A stretch of DNA of 64,000 nucleotides. It comes from Nymphaea colorata. Its lineage: Eukaryota > Streptophyta > Magnoliopsida > Nymphaeales > Nymphaeaceae. Below, in pieces: positions 51,199 to 63,442 of the stretch (position 1 is the stretch's first letter; each line of letters opens with the position of its first letter). The notes beneath the pieces are model-generated. The model was not told the origin of the DNA. It saw only the letters and a program-made list of their open reading frames with translations, and ran no database searches. Location of the stretch: the NCBI RefSeq assembly GCF_008831285.2, contig NC_045141.1, positions 14,928,106 through 14,992,105 of the forward strand. Direction: 5' to 3'. A program made the translations under genes and the position numbers.

Positions 51199-52459
51199 CA
51201 AGATAGAGAGAGCACGGTTTTGATGGAGAGAGAGAGAGAGGGAGGAGGAAGAGGAGGACGAGGGGCAAAAGGAAGGCCGGGGCGAGCAGGGGGTCCTTTC
51301 TATCTCCCCCAACCTTTCTTATTTATACTAGCTTACCGGTTCGACCCGTAACCCTAACCGGCTATTCCAGGTTGTCTTTATGTGGTGGGCGGTGGCGGAG
51401 TCCAATTTGATGTCGGATTTGTTTTTTTTTTTTTTTTTTTTTTTTTGACAAGAAGTATCTTGTTAGATAATCATAAAACCCGGTTTTGCTCCGAAACATC
51501 GTTTCAATTCAAGGGTGTTTGCATGACATTAAAATCAAGTTTTGTCAAAATCAAGTTTTGTCAAAACCTGATTTTAATGAAGAACTTGAAAAAACTGCTG
51601 CCCCTCAAGTGTTTCAGGTAAAGTTTAATTTTTGGTTTAAATCAAGTTTTTTTTTAATTGTCATCCAAATATCCAAACTGAGTTTACTAAACTGGATTTG
51701 AACCAGGGTTTTCAAAAACTTTGTTGATGATGTTATTCAAATGCACCTTAAAACTTAAAACGCCATTTTTGTGTTTGGTTCCAATATCAAAGTAATACGA
51801 TAAAAGGAATATTAGCATATTAAGTTATCTCTCTAGTTTTAGATTTAGAGATACTGGGTGGATTTACATTGAGTTATCCATTATTTTCCTTTCATTTAAC
51901 AACCAACCATGTTTTTTTCTTAGTTTCTTTTATTTTTTCTTTCTTAATTAACGAACCAAACACATGAGTGACTATCATTTCCTTTCCTTTTTTTTCCTTT
52001 TCTTCCATCCAAACAAGTAGAAAGGACGAACGGCTTTCAATCTTTTTCTGGGCAACGAGTCGTTCAATCATAATGTTATTTTCACATACTTCTGGTTTGA
52101 AGCAAAAATTAAAATACATGAAAGCTAAATGAACCTGATGTTGGATCTTCAATTAAAGGTGATTTGAGATCTATAAATGTAGATTTTAAATTCTGAAATT
52201 ATTGTTTAACTTATCCCTACCTCTCTCGCATTGTATTATAGAGGCTAATTTACAATGGTAACACATTGTTATTGAACCATGGACAAGAATTTTGAAAAAA
52301 CATGCAGCTTTAAATAATGAATCCTCAAAGCAATTTAATAAAAATAGATACAAAGTTGTCTCCCTCTTTGGTTATTATTTTCTCTTTTAAGACCCAATGA
52401 TTTTTTCTAATGCCAGTAACTCTCTCTGTGCCCACCACCCACAGGGTGCACAAAGTATG

Positions 52460-52696
52460 CTTGGGCGCCGGGCCCTAAAAAACCAGCCCAATAATATATC
52501 AGGCCGGCTCGGGTTGGCCTGATGGGCCCGGTTTGGCCCTATTAATTTTTTTATTTAATAATAATATATATTTTATTATAAAAATATATATATATATTTT
52601 ATTTAAATCGGGCCAAGCTTGGCACAAACTCGGGTTTTGGGCATCAGGCCGACCCAGACCCGATCCTTATCAAGCCAGGTCAGGCCGATGCCCAGG
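52460..52696. mobile_element. Small non-autonomous element with GGGC-rich inverted ends (hAT-like)
   Basis: The left end CTTGGGCGCCGGGCC and the right end read inversely, CCTGGGCATCGGCCTG, form imperfect terminal inverted repeats. Subterminal CGGGC/GGCC words repeat inside, around an AT core. A target duplication was not found. Confidence 0.5.
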
Positions 52697-53269
52697 TCTA
52701 ATTCAAAGCTTGTGTTGAGACCTATTACGGTTCAAAAAAAGAGTGTATTGAGATGTGACAATGGTTACCCCCAATAGTGGTCTTACCAGGTGAACTGCCT
52801 TGCCATCCGTGTGCTTACAACCCTTTCGGTAATACTAAATTATGCAAAACAAGGAAATTTCACTCGCAATATAACTAAATTAATTTAAGGACTCAAACAA
52901 ATGAGAGTTCGTCATGCAACTGATATTGTCAAAATCACAGTGAATTTGCTTAAATAAATAAATATGCTGCAGACCCCTATTAAACTATTTCGATAGGGAT
53001 ATTCATTCATGCATTCATTCTTCAAACTCTTTAGGTTTTTAATTAAAAAAATATAAATTTTAACTTGATCGGATTCCCAAAGGATTCCAATCTCAATTTA
53101 TTTCAACAAATTCTCAAAATTATCGCCAAACAAGAGAAGGAATTCATAATAATTTTAGGGATATCATGGTCATTTTCTATATTTTAATCTTATCATTCTC
53201 TTAGTATCATTTATTGCACAAGTCCATGTAATTTAAGGTCATGGTTTCATAAACCCGTTTATACTATTC

Positions 53270-53420
53270 AGTTGATTTTAAATAGGGAGTCCAGTTCTTC
53301 AAACTTGAGCTTGACTCGTTTAACGTTTCGAGTTTAAGGGTGAGCTTGAACTCGACTCATTTACATCGGGCGAGTTCGAGTCGAGCCCGAGTTGGCTCGA
53401 CTCTTTGTGCAGCCCTACGA
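53270..53420 (-). mobile_element. hAT-like terminal fragment
   Basis: Read on the minus strand it starts AGGGCTGCACAAAGAGTCGA and continues with repeated GAGTCGAGTTC/GACTCGAACTC subterminal words, typical of hAT-type ends in plants. The opposite end was not found nearby. Confidence 0.45.
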
Positions 53421-53818
53421 ACAGAACAATTTCCTTATACTCAACACTTTTAGGGGCCGTTATAAAATCTCAAAATCAAACAGAATTGCTTAAAACCTCC
53501 AAACGAGACCTGATAATATAAAAAAATAAAAAAAAGAGCCAGGACTTTGACTCTATAGTTGAATGGTAGGATAAAATAATATTCTTGCTCACCCACTTGA
53601 ATAGGGCTGGTTAGGTCTACCTAATTCAGTAATTTAGTTGAATCAGTAGAAATTTATTTCAAAATAAATAAAAATAGAATATATAAAATATACAACAAAA
53701 AAGTTTAAAATATTTTAAAAGCTAACAGAAGAATGAGTAACATGCGACACATGACAGCCAATTGAATTTTTGCAACATTGTCAAGAGGATTTTTCACCCT
53801 CTTAAAGAGGGTTCAGGC

Positions 53819-53862
<44 letters not shown>
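53819..53862. repeat. (ATT)n microsatellite
   Basis: About 14 units in an intergenic region. Confidence 0.95.
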
Positions 53863-53864
<2 letters not shown>

Positions 53865-54700
53865 AAATTAAAAATATTGAAGCTGAGCTTAAATCGTACA
53901 AACATAGTTGAGCGTAGGGATGTTAATAAATTCAATTTGATTGATATCCAACTCACCTTCTTCACAGTTGCTGGATATGAAAAAAAATTATTGGGTTTAT
54001 ATTAAGAAATAACATCAGATTGATTCATATTCCGATCTGAATAAACGAATTACTCGATCAGATTTGGATTTTGTTTTAAATAGATAGTCTACATTTAATA
54101 TCCAATTTTGAAAACTGGTCCTTAACGTACGGCAAGGCGCTTTGGATTCGGTTGTGGACTTAAAAATCAGATTCATGTTGGATTCAGGTTGTGATTTCAT
54201 ATTCAAATTTGAATAAGGAATTAGAATTTTCTTCATTCCTATTGATAAGTCTGATATGGAAAAGAATACATCTCATTCAAATCCCTCTACGTATGTCACC
54301 GAAGTCACCCAAGTACAAAATCTTTTCTCAAAAATTACAAAACAACTCGGGTTTCTTAAACTTTTGGGTTTCTTAAAACCAAATTTTCACAAAACTGAGT
54401 TTTTGACGACCTAATCCAAATGCCCCTTAAATTTTGAAAAAATTGGATTTTGTGTATTTTTTTTGTCTACTAGGCAGATCCCCCTCTGAACAAATTTCAC
54501 TGGTTATACTTGTGAGCCAAAATACCAGTAGCTCATTCAATAACATTAAAATTAATGTTAATGATTTACTATGTTTATTGACCAATAAAAGTTACATATC
54601 GACTTATATAGCTTTGTTTAACTAGTATTTATCGGATTTGTAAAGGGTTATATCAGCTTGCATTGCATCGATAACCTTTTAATTGGATGATCGTGAAATT

Positions 54701-55164
54701 TGTAACACACCAAAAATTTAGTCGTGAGAAATTTTAGAATACTTATAAAAGAGATTGCAAGTGATTGGTTGCCTTGATTTTAACTTTTTTGTGATGGAAA
54801 ACAAAGGTCTGAAGCATATAAGGAATGGTAGGAATCCATCAAATCAAAGACGAGCCCAGTGTGAAAGTAGGTTTAGTTGTGACATTTGGTATCAGAATTG
54901 GTTCAACACTCGAACCTGAGATCTCATATCCGTGGATGCGTGTTCTTTGAATGGGGTAGATCGTTAAAACCCAAAAGTTTAGTTCCGTGTTTAAGATTAC
55001 AAGGAAACTTGAGGAACTTATAAAAAAGGTTGTAAGTGATCGTTGTCTTGGTTTCAAATCTTTTTGATGCCGAAACAAAAATTGTTAGGAAGTGTTAGGA
55101 AGCAAGTTTGGATCTACTAGACTATGAGCCTAAGCTTGATGTGGAGATAAGCTTAGCCGTGACA
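54701..55164 (+). mobile_element. TRIM (terminal-repeat retrotransposon in miniature)
   Basis: Two related direct repeats, 54701-54884 and about 54964-55164, act as short LTRs. The first starts TGTAACAC and ends GACA; both share CCAAAAxTTTAGT, AACTTATAAAAxAG-like and TGCAAGTGAT/TGTAAGTGAT words and end in TTAG(T/C)CGTGACA-like sequence. Directly after the first is a primer-binding site, TGGTATCAGAATTGG, then GTTCAACACTCGAACC. A purine-rich GAATGGGGTAGA precedes the second repeat. With only about 80 bp between the LTRs there is no room for protein. A relative lies at about 62190-62471. Confidence 0.75.
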
Positions 55165-55756
55165 ATGACTAGATTAATGAGAGTTTATTCAACCAAAGAA
55201 GATGAAGGAGTTGCTGTCATTAGCTTGTTAACTTGGATGAGCATAGCACAGCTCTTTAAACCAAAAAATCCAACCCCGAGTTTCTCGGATCAATTGCAGC
55301 CTTTAGGCCATGTTTAGATTCAGGGTGACCTGATATCCGGCGCGAACTCGAACATCTGGGATTTGTCGCCTGAATTCATTTTGGTCGAATTTCAAATATA
55401 TGTCTTTTCAATGCAAAATATAACAAAAACCATAAAGTTAGAAATCTATTGCTTGCTTGGAGTGCTCTTAGCGCAGGTTCACATCCTATCTTATCAAAGA
55501 TAGCTTAGAGCGTCAGTCAATCCGGTGGGAAGCGCAATTCCAGCGATTTAGAGGGTCGATCTTTCTGGTGGGGAGCGCACTTCCAGCACTGAGTTGCCTC
55601 TTTTCTGGGGATTGTGCAGAAAGCGTTCTTCATGTCAGACAATCGTCCCCAAACCCCTTTGTATCCATTGCTTCCAACTACTCTTGTCCTTCCCATTGAT
55701 CTCTCACTCTCTATGCGATAGTCAGACTTAGCCAGTAACTTACTTCTTCATCAGTT
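55165..55756. promoter_or_regulatory. Presumed promoter and leader of the PI-PLC gene
   Basis: Lies between the TRIM element and the PI-PLC start codon. A duplicated phrase (GGTGGGAAGCGCA.TTCCAGC and GGTGGGGAGCGCACTTCCAGC, near 55530 and 55576) stands out. No clear TATA box could be chosen. Confidence 0.35.
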
Positions 55757-57787
55757 ATGAATCTCCTGTCTTCCTCCTTGATTCCCACTGTTTTCCTGAC
55801 TCCCAAAATGAGAGAATGCAGAATCTCTTCAGGTGGATGGTGCTTTGCTTTACTGCTCAGCATGGTGGCCGCCTCCATCCTCCCAACAGATGCTTGCTCT
55901 GGTGGATCATGCCAGGTGTGGTGGTCTCTCTCTTTGGGCACTTGTTCCCCAGGTGGAAAATTTCTCTCTCTGAATCTCTCTCTGCGTTGCTTTTTAGCTT
56001 CTTGAGAGTTGCTCAGCCACTGGTGATTGTGGTCCGGGTCTTTACTGTGGCAATTGCCCTCTTGTGGGGAAGGATCAGACGATCTGTATGAGAGGTCAGG
56101 CTACCCAAGTGACTTCTGTAGTAAGTTTTTCCCTTTTTTACTTGTCGAGTTGTTTTCATTCCCTGGTATGTTTTTGCTTTTCTCTTTGTTCAAACTGGTG
56201 AATAATTTCTTGTGGCCACAGGTGAACGGGCTGCCTTTTAACAAGTACACATGGCTTGTGACACACAATGCATTCTCCATTATTGGTGAACCATCCTTCA
56301 CTGGAACCTCAAGGGTCACATTCTATAACCAGGAAGACAGTGTCACCAATCAGTTGATAGTGTGCTTCTTCCTCTTTTTCTACTGCTTCTTGTCTTCATC
56401 TTCAACATGAAATTCATTCAATTTTACTATCTCTTTCTCTATCTCTCTCTCTCTCTCTCTGTTCCTCTAGTTTATTTTTTTCTCTTTTGGCAGAATGGTG
56501 TGAGAGGATTGATGCTGGACATGTACGATTTCGAAGGTGATATCTGGCTCTGCCATTCTTTTGGAGGACAGTGTTATAACTTCACTGCTTTTGTAAGTCT
56601 CGATGATTCAGGAAATTCCTGCTTTTGGATATTGCTTTCTGTCGGTTGTGTTGCTGGACTCCTTTGGTTAATGTTTAATCGGAACCGAAAAATTGATTCG
56701 TTTGTTTTCCCTTCTATAAACAGAAACCCGCGATTTCTACTTTGAAAGAAGTGGAAGCATTTTTGGCAAGTCATCCTTCTGAAATTGTCACCATTTTCAT
56801 CGAGGATTATGTCCATGCTCCCAACGGTCTGACGAAACTCTTTACTGATGCCGGGTTGATGAAGTACTGGTTTCCATTGAGCCAAATGCCTGCAGATGGT
56901 AAAGATTGGCCTACAGTAACTGAGATGGTGAATAACAATCAGAGGCTTTTGGTTTTCACAGACAACGGGTCAAAGGAGAAAGACGAAGGAATCGCTTACC
57001 AATGGAGATATTTGCTGGAAAATGAGCGTATGCTTCAAAAGGCATTGTTGCTGTTTTTTTTTTTCATCTTTTATGCTAGAATTCTCTGACTAATTGTGAT
57101 ATACATTCAGCTGGAGATGGAGGTATGAAATCAGGATCATGTCGAAACAGAGGGCAATCGCAAGCATTGAATTCAAAATCATCATCCTTATTACTGCAGA
57201 ACTACTTTCCCTCATTTCCAGTACAAATTGATAGCTGCAAGGAGCATTCAACCAGTTTGGCTGAAATGGTTGGCACTTGCTATAAAGCAGCCGGGAATAA
57301 GATGCCAAATTTTCTTGCTGTGAATTTCTACATGGTACTTTTCTCTGTAACTTTTTCTTCAGATATTTCTACAAGAGGCGATGATCTCTAGCTGAATACA
57401 CATTTTTGTTCTTGATCTCCCTTTCCCAGAGGAGTGATGGAGGGGGCGTGTTCGATATCATTGACTGGATGAATGGTCACACTATATGCGGATGCAGTAC
57501 CGTCTCTGCATGCCAGGTTCTGCGATCATCTTCTGTCTACATTCTACAAATGTTTATCTTAAAGAAATCACTGTGTGTTTATTGTTCCTTTGCTTGATGA
57601 TTCTCAGGCAGGAGCACCACCAGGTTCATGTAAAAACTCTAATATTCCTGTCAGCAATCCATCCAGTGAAAATGGCAGGACAACATACTCAGGGACCATA
57701 CAGTTTACAGGATTGTCTTCTTCTGCAACCCGTCACAGTCACTACCACATTGGCAGGCTGTTTTTCTTGATATTTTTTGTGTTCTGA
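55757..57787 (+). CDS. PI-PLC X-domain-containing protein (At5g67130-like), secreted and probably GPI-anchored, complete
   Basis: Exons: 55757-55915, 55998-56120, 56222-56359, 56494-56592, 56724-57027, 57111-57334, 57430-57516, 57608-57787 (TGA), all GT-AG, 437 aa. The in-frame ATG at 55808 would give 420 aa and places the signal peptide (WCFALLLSMVAASIL) nearer the start, so it may be the real initiator. A cysteine-rich segment follows (CSATGDCGPGLYCGNC). The X-domain barrel shows the two histidines of this fold in THNAFS (H109) and CHSFGGQC (H161), plus GVRGLMLDMYDF, EIVTIFIEDYV and NFLAVNFYMRSDGGGVFD. The C-terminus ends in a short hydrophobic tail (LFFLIFFVF) after a Ser-rich stretch, as in GPI-anchored members. 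These proteins are predicted phosphodiesterases at the cell surface; no substrate is established. All eight exons read in frame. Confidence 0.94.
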
Positions 57788-60665
57788 TGAGGTTCCTTTT
57801 GGTCCGTTTGTTTTTATCTTACTATCTTTCAATTTGGGAAATTTTCTTTGAAATTTTTCCTGTGGCCCATGATGCGGTGAGAATTTGAGGCATCATCAAT
57901 GTGTAAAACAATCATGTTTTCCCACTCTTTTGGGGATAAAGAAGAGATAAATATCTAGTAATACCTGCTAATTCTTTGTTTTTTGGTATCTCCTTTCAAG
58001 TTCTTGCTTTTATAATGTTCAGAAAAACCAACCTCGTCTTGTTTGGAAGCTGGTTCACCTTTGTCCTTCCTGTCAACAGAAGCCACCGAGATGGATTTGA
58101 GCAATTGAAAAAAGAGAAGATGATCACCAATAGTGGTGTTTTTCTGGATCCTCAGCTTGAAAGCAAATTGGCAGCATGAACTCGCACCAATTATCTAGAA
58201 ACAACGAGCACAGTGGGATCTTCACCTAAAGTCGGATGAGCCATGGGCTGAGTTGCTGGGGTCCCGACTTGGTTGGACTCCTAGTGCTAACTTGAATTTG
58301 GACACAGTTGGACCAAAAGCAGGTAGGACTAACTATTCAGGAAATTGTATTCTGTAAAAACTTCAAGCTTGAAAATTTTGTTGTTGTTTTAGTTATAACA
58401 AGAAAGGACATTTAATTGATTCAACTTCCAATATCTATTCTTCAATTTCCATGTGTAGATAAGATCTGTTTCATTTTGTGAATTTTTTGAGCCTTTCTTT
58501 GTCTAAATGATTCTAAAGGTGCACTTTTTTTGTCTGGCTTTATTTTTCTCTTTGTTGGGAACCTGTACCTATTTCTTCTAGGATCTTCTATCATCACATG
58601 CTGCAATCAATGCCTGCCTGCTTGTTTTGCTTGAACGCAAACTTTAATGATTTTTTGCACATGCAGCAGTTTAATCTTTCTTACACCTGTACCCTTTTTC
58701 CTTATGGCAGTACCAGTACTGGTCCTACTTTGGGTTCAATTGGCTATCATTGTACCGTCCTTTTTCTGCTGCACAGGGGGGAGGGGGGGAGGATTACATC
58801 ATGCTTCTTTCCTAAACCAACCAAAATCTGAAAATTTTGAATTTTCTTGGAAGTTTGAGATGAATGGCCTTCATAAATCCAGCTGGTTGGAGTAATTTCC
58901 CATGGTTTGCTTTTGATGGAAGGAGAAGTATATCTTTTCATCTTGAGCTCAAAATCTCACAATTGTTTTGGTAAATGGGTCATGTATGATACTGTGAATT
59001 CCTTCTACATGTTTGTTCTAGGGTCTTTGCTTCTGGTTGCATGTGGATTCTTGTCCTGTTGCCTTCTAGTGAATGGATGACATACAGAAGAAAAGAGTCA
59101 AACTTTACTAAAGAAAAGGCATGACTTTTGGCTTTTCTATTCAATCCTGAGTCATCTTTGAATTACTATTGGATTGAGATCTGCGTGATTTTGCTTTTGA
59201 TTTTGTCTAGAAGGCAGTCTGCCATCGAATATGATTTTAGGTGCCATTTATGCATTGTATTCTCCATTTGAAATTGAAAACAAGGGAACTTTAGACCACA
59301 AGGAAAAAATGCAGCTCATGGACACGTTATTTCTTCCAAAGAAGAAAGAGGAAGAAAAGCAGATATGGAGAATACCATGAAGATGTCCACAGAGAAGGTT
59401 TGCTGCTTGAAATGTGGAGCAGAGATGGACAGTTTGTACACTCAGGAACAAGACGGTTATGCCATATCGAGATGTATTAGCTTCTGATTCGAGGCAATAT
59501 AAACCCTCTGTAAAGACAAACTCATGCAAGCCTTAGGCATAAAAGTGTGTTTTTCTGTAAAGAAGATAACAATCAAAGTTCTGAGCATAACATAAGGTTA
59601 CTGTCTTTAGAAGAAATGACACTCCAAGTTGGAGGACAAATGGGAATTTTGCATAATTCTTCGAACGAAGAATTTCATGTAGACACCTTGCAATTGATCC
59701 ACATCAACATGTTTTCTTTTTTGAGCGACACAGGCATTGGACACCTCTATGTTCACTAGTTCTGCAATTCACACTTGAATGCATAGAAATCAGTAGGATG
59801 TCATTAAACATAAAGGGTGCTGAAAACATCAACATGAAGGTCATGTTCCTTCATTGATCTTTCTTGATCAATATCCCAAGTAATCATAGGTACCCCCTTG
59901 TTTGCACACAAGTAACCATGGTTCAACATGCATCTAGAGATCGGGACAGAGTCAAACTCTGTTGAGGTGTCCCTGAACACTTTTAGTACACTGATGGCTC
60001 TTCTGCTCCTAGTGAATGCTTATCGTGGCCATCTGTAGAGGACTAAGTGCCCATTGTGCTTGACAATACATTTTCTCAAACTCAGTTCGATTTTCTCTTT
60101 GTATTCATGAGCCCTTTCCTTCGATTGTATTAGTCTGCTTTGGCAACTACTAGGTCCTTAAATCTTGAAGAAGGACAAGAATTGAAGATATAACCTTACA
60201 ATCTGAAGGAGTCCATCTTAGGCCACAACGTACTTTAATCAACCTAATTCTCTCGTGAAAACGATAAGAACATTTCAACCACGTTTAGTTCACAAGATCA
60301 TCTCCAGACTTTTCTTTTTTACTGCTTTTTCTTTTTCTTTATGTAGTGGGTGGTCATCGTTTAAGCGTATTCAATGAAAGGTGGACACATTGAACCTTTT
60401 CCTTTTCTGATGAATAGTGCTTTTGGTGCCATGGCACGTCCAAAAGGTTGGAGGCTTAAAAAATTGATAAATGTATGTGGGTCACATTGAAGCAAGCCTC
60501 TGGAACCACCACCATTAAAGGACGTTTGATAATAATAAAAGCTTTGCATTCTTGGAACACATGTTCTTATACTATACGTCATAAGAACAACACGTTTCGG
60601 TTTCACATCGTCTAATTATGTATAGGATTTGACTGTTAGATCTTAGGAACCAAAATTTATAATTA

Positions 60666-60765
60666 AACTTAACAAATTGTTACTGTCTCGCGAACTTACC
60701 ACAAAAAAAAATTGTTACTGTCTCGCGAACTTACCACAAAAAACGCGAACTTACCACAAAAAAGT
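60666..60765 (+). repeat. Minisatellite, 2.5 units of about 37-40 bp
   Basis: The unit AATTGTTACTGTCTCGCGAA followed by CTTACCACAAAAAA occurs twice in full and then partly (from CGCGAACTTACC). Near-identity of the units suggests a recent origin. Confidence 0.9.
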
Positions 60766-60837
60766 TGAGATAGATTTATAGAACACTCATACACAGTGCT
60801 CTATGAATGTGCCCCAAGTTTTTAGGCATGTTCATGG

Positions 60838-60933
60838 GATAAGAACAATTTGTTACCATTGCCAAACTGAACATAAGAGAAGGACATGGCGTTGTATAAA
60901 CATGTATTCTCATAACACAATATTGTTCTTATC
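60838..60933. mobile_element. 96-bp inverted-repeat element
   Basis: Perfect 12-bp inverted ends GATAAGAACAAT (60838-60849) and ATTGTTCTTATC (60922-60933). A related palindrome, TGTTCTTAT...ATAAGAACA, lies at 60562-60589. Possibly a tiny MITE. Confidence 0.5.
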
Positions 60934-62189
60934 AAATACCTCTTAGAAGGTTGTTTGATGCGAGAAAGAGAATGTTGCATTTTGTTCCACTGAACACCAA
61001 TTTGGCAAAATGTCCGTTTGTCGACTGTCCCATGTTTGCATGGGCTCACAGTACAACAGAAGGAGGTGCCAGTTTGACCTACTGCATCAGAGTCTCAGAC
61101 AGTCTCTTAAAGGAAGAGACATGATTGTGTTGATCTATTGCCTGCTCTTTTGGATAGACCTGATGGGATTGATATTGTAAAAATAGAAGTTCCTTAAATT
61201 TAGGCTTTGAGATTAACCTATGCACTTCAGTTTGAGTGTTTGAAACCCAAAAATGTTTGATCCTACAAAATTAAAGTCACAATTTATTTCTAAATGCTTC
61301 AGATTCGTGTCAGCCTTAGATCTGTACTCAAATGCAAAAATGCATCCCTTCAGTCTGGAATCAAGTAATAATCAGATCCAGTTCAAGAGGTCCAGACTTG
61401 AGTCCACAAAAGAGTAAACCGAACTTGACCTGTTGCCAATCCTAAGCAAACAAAAGCAAAGTTCCACACTATTCGCAATTTGGGTGAACGGAGGCTAATC
61501 TCACTACCCGAGTGAAGGCTGAAGTCTCCCCTCTTCCCCCATCTCATAGGTTAAGGGTTGCTTTCGGTGGCTGGAGGAATCCCTAATTAAAAAGGTCAAA
61601 TAACTCACTAACTCAGATATTCTTTGGCTCCTTCAACTGTTGCTTCAAAGCCTAATGCGGGTTGGTGAACAACTTCGCCACCAAACACCTTTAGTTTAAT
61701 TGTAGAATCAAGATTCTACCAAAACCAACACCAAAACAGAACCATTTTAGTTGGCTTTCCAACCTTATATACATGCTTCTTATTTATTTATTGTCAAGCT
61801 AGGCTTAGGCAGCACGGCATTGCCCTCTATTGTTTGGCATAGTTCTACCAAATTATTGCTGAGACTGAAAAGTGGAACGAATTATTCATAATAGATCTCT
61901 AACTTTTTTATTCGTCTTCATTTTCACTTGTCGTCCTACTTTTGAAAATAACTCTCTCTTTCAATCAAACATAGTCAAGCTAGCAATTTCTCTTTTATCT
62001 CAATTCATCTTAAAACGATGTTAAGAATTGCCCCTCAAAATTAATGACCCACTGTTCTTAACTTTCAAGATGGAGATAATAGTCCTAGAAGAGAGTCCTC
62101 CACTTGCAATCAAACACCTAAAGAGAAAAAGATGTTCAACTCGAATCAAACACCTAAAGAGCAAAGGATGTTCAACTAAAGGCTAGAAA

Positions 62190-62471
62190 CCAAGACAGAC
62201 ATTTCATTAATAGTCTCCATTTATAAGCCCTTGAAAATCTCTCACAATCTTCGCGTGTGCGACCCAAGTCCGAGTGTTGAACCGGCTCTGATACCATTGT
62301 AACAACAACCCAACCCACTCTCGGGCTCAGGCTCCTAGTTCGACGAATCCCAACCCACCCCTATCAGTTTTGGCTTCACCAGGACAGTCATTTCATTAAT
62401 GGTCTCCATTTATAAGCAATTGAAAATCCCTCACAATCTTCGATACATGACTAAACTTTTGGGGTGTTACA
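62190..62471 (-). mobile_element. TRIM element, second copy of the 54701-55164 family, 3' truncated
   Basis: On the minus strand the 5' LTR is 62471-62298, starting TGTAACACCCC and ending GTTACA. A primer-binding site TGGTATCAGAGCC follows (62296-62284), then GGTTCAACACTCGGAC, which matches the internal part of the 54701 element. Below that, about 62262-62191 repeats LTR sequence (CTCACAATCTTCG, CATTTCATTAATxGTCTCC), a partial 3' LTR lacking its start. Confidence 0.7.
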
Positions 62472-62877
62472 ATCTTTGATGGTTATGAAACATAGTGTTT
62501 GACAATAGGAACACAATGTGAATGTTTCATGGTTTGTATTAAAGATTGGATGGATTCATGAGACATTTGAACATATGTTTTATGAATTTGCTCTAATATA
62601 AAGTGTTTTTAAAGTCTTTTTGTTAAATGAAACAATTTGTAATTGCTTCAAGATTTTGTTTTAAAAATTAAAGCAGATACATATAACATTTTTTAAGTTA
62701 TTCCGTAAACCTTCTCTAATTTTTGAGTTATATTTATGAAATAGTTACATACTCTTTAATTTGCCAAAGAGACCTTAGGATTACAAATGGGAAACCTTTT
62801 ACATTTTAGGTGCATTAAATTAATTTAGAATGCTCCCCATGTCGTGATTGACAATCAGAGCTTGAGCTATCTTGGGC

Positions 62878-63135
62878 TTTAGATGGTGTTTGATAAACTC
62901 GGAATTATGATCCTTAAGATTTGACAAATCATGGATTTAAGATCAGAACCTTCTCTTTCCAACATTTTTCAATGCAAAAGAAGTAAAATAAGGTTCTTTT
63001 TAAGTGTGGATCAGTTTGATGAACAATAGATTTTACCACGGATCTTTCGTTGAATCAGCAAAAGCATGTCATGTTATACCTACATTTGATTCATGGATTT
63101 CAAATCCGGAGTAATCAGTATCGTTGTTGTTATTA
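62878..63135. mobile_element. Diverged second copy of the 47421-47634 MITE
   Basis: Begins TTTAGATGGTGTTTGATAAA and shares AAGAAGTAAAATAAGG, GTGTGGATC, TTTGATGAAC and AAAGCATGTCATGT in the same order as the TBP-intron copy. The right end is degenerate. Confidence 0.65.
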
Positions 63136-63442
63136 GAGAAAAAGAAAAGAAACAAGGGAACCAACTTGCACACCAGAATAGACATTCGATTCTCATATAA
63201 AATGCGGCTGTATTACTTCAGCTTTGATTTAACATTTCATGAAAAATAACAAGAACTTCTAAACCAGTAATCTTTTAGATGGGGATTTGTTGGCTTGCCG
63301 CGCCATGCCTCATTCCAACATTGTTTCAAATCCCACAAGCCAAAGGAAGAAAGCAAAAAGAACGAAAAAATTACAAAGATATAGCAGAAGTTGCAGGAAG
63401 GCCAAGCAGAGAGCAGCAAGACTGGTGGCTGTCCTTTTAGGC

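Larger units (their letters stand above)
51131..54700. other. TBP promoter side, then AT-rich intergenic region with transposon ends
   Basis: GA-rich TBP leader/promoter sequence runs to about 51300. A poly-T tract spans 51421-51446. Tandem TCAAGTTTTGTCAAAA-like units lie near 51533-51570. hAT-like termini (52460-52696 and about 53270-53420) and an ATT repeat at 53819-53862 are annotated separately or here. No coding gene is supported. Confidence 0.5.
57788..62189. other. PI-PLC 3' UTR then intergenic region; no supported gene
   Basis: The 3' UTR starts at 57788. A 67-aa frame at 57976-58179 has a plausible coding end (FEQLKKEKMITNSGVF) but no family I recognise and no supporting splice structure. 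The rest to about 60350 shows nothing definite. Small inverted repeats and a minisatellite at 60560-60935 are listed separately. Confidence 0.45.

Noticed and set aside
55108-55317. 69-aa plus-strand frame upstream of PI-PLC
   Set aside because: Overlaps the 3' LTR of the TRIM element and resembles no protein family.
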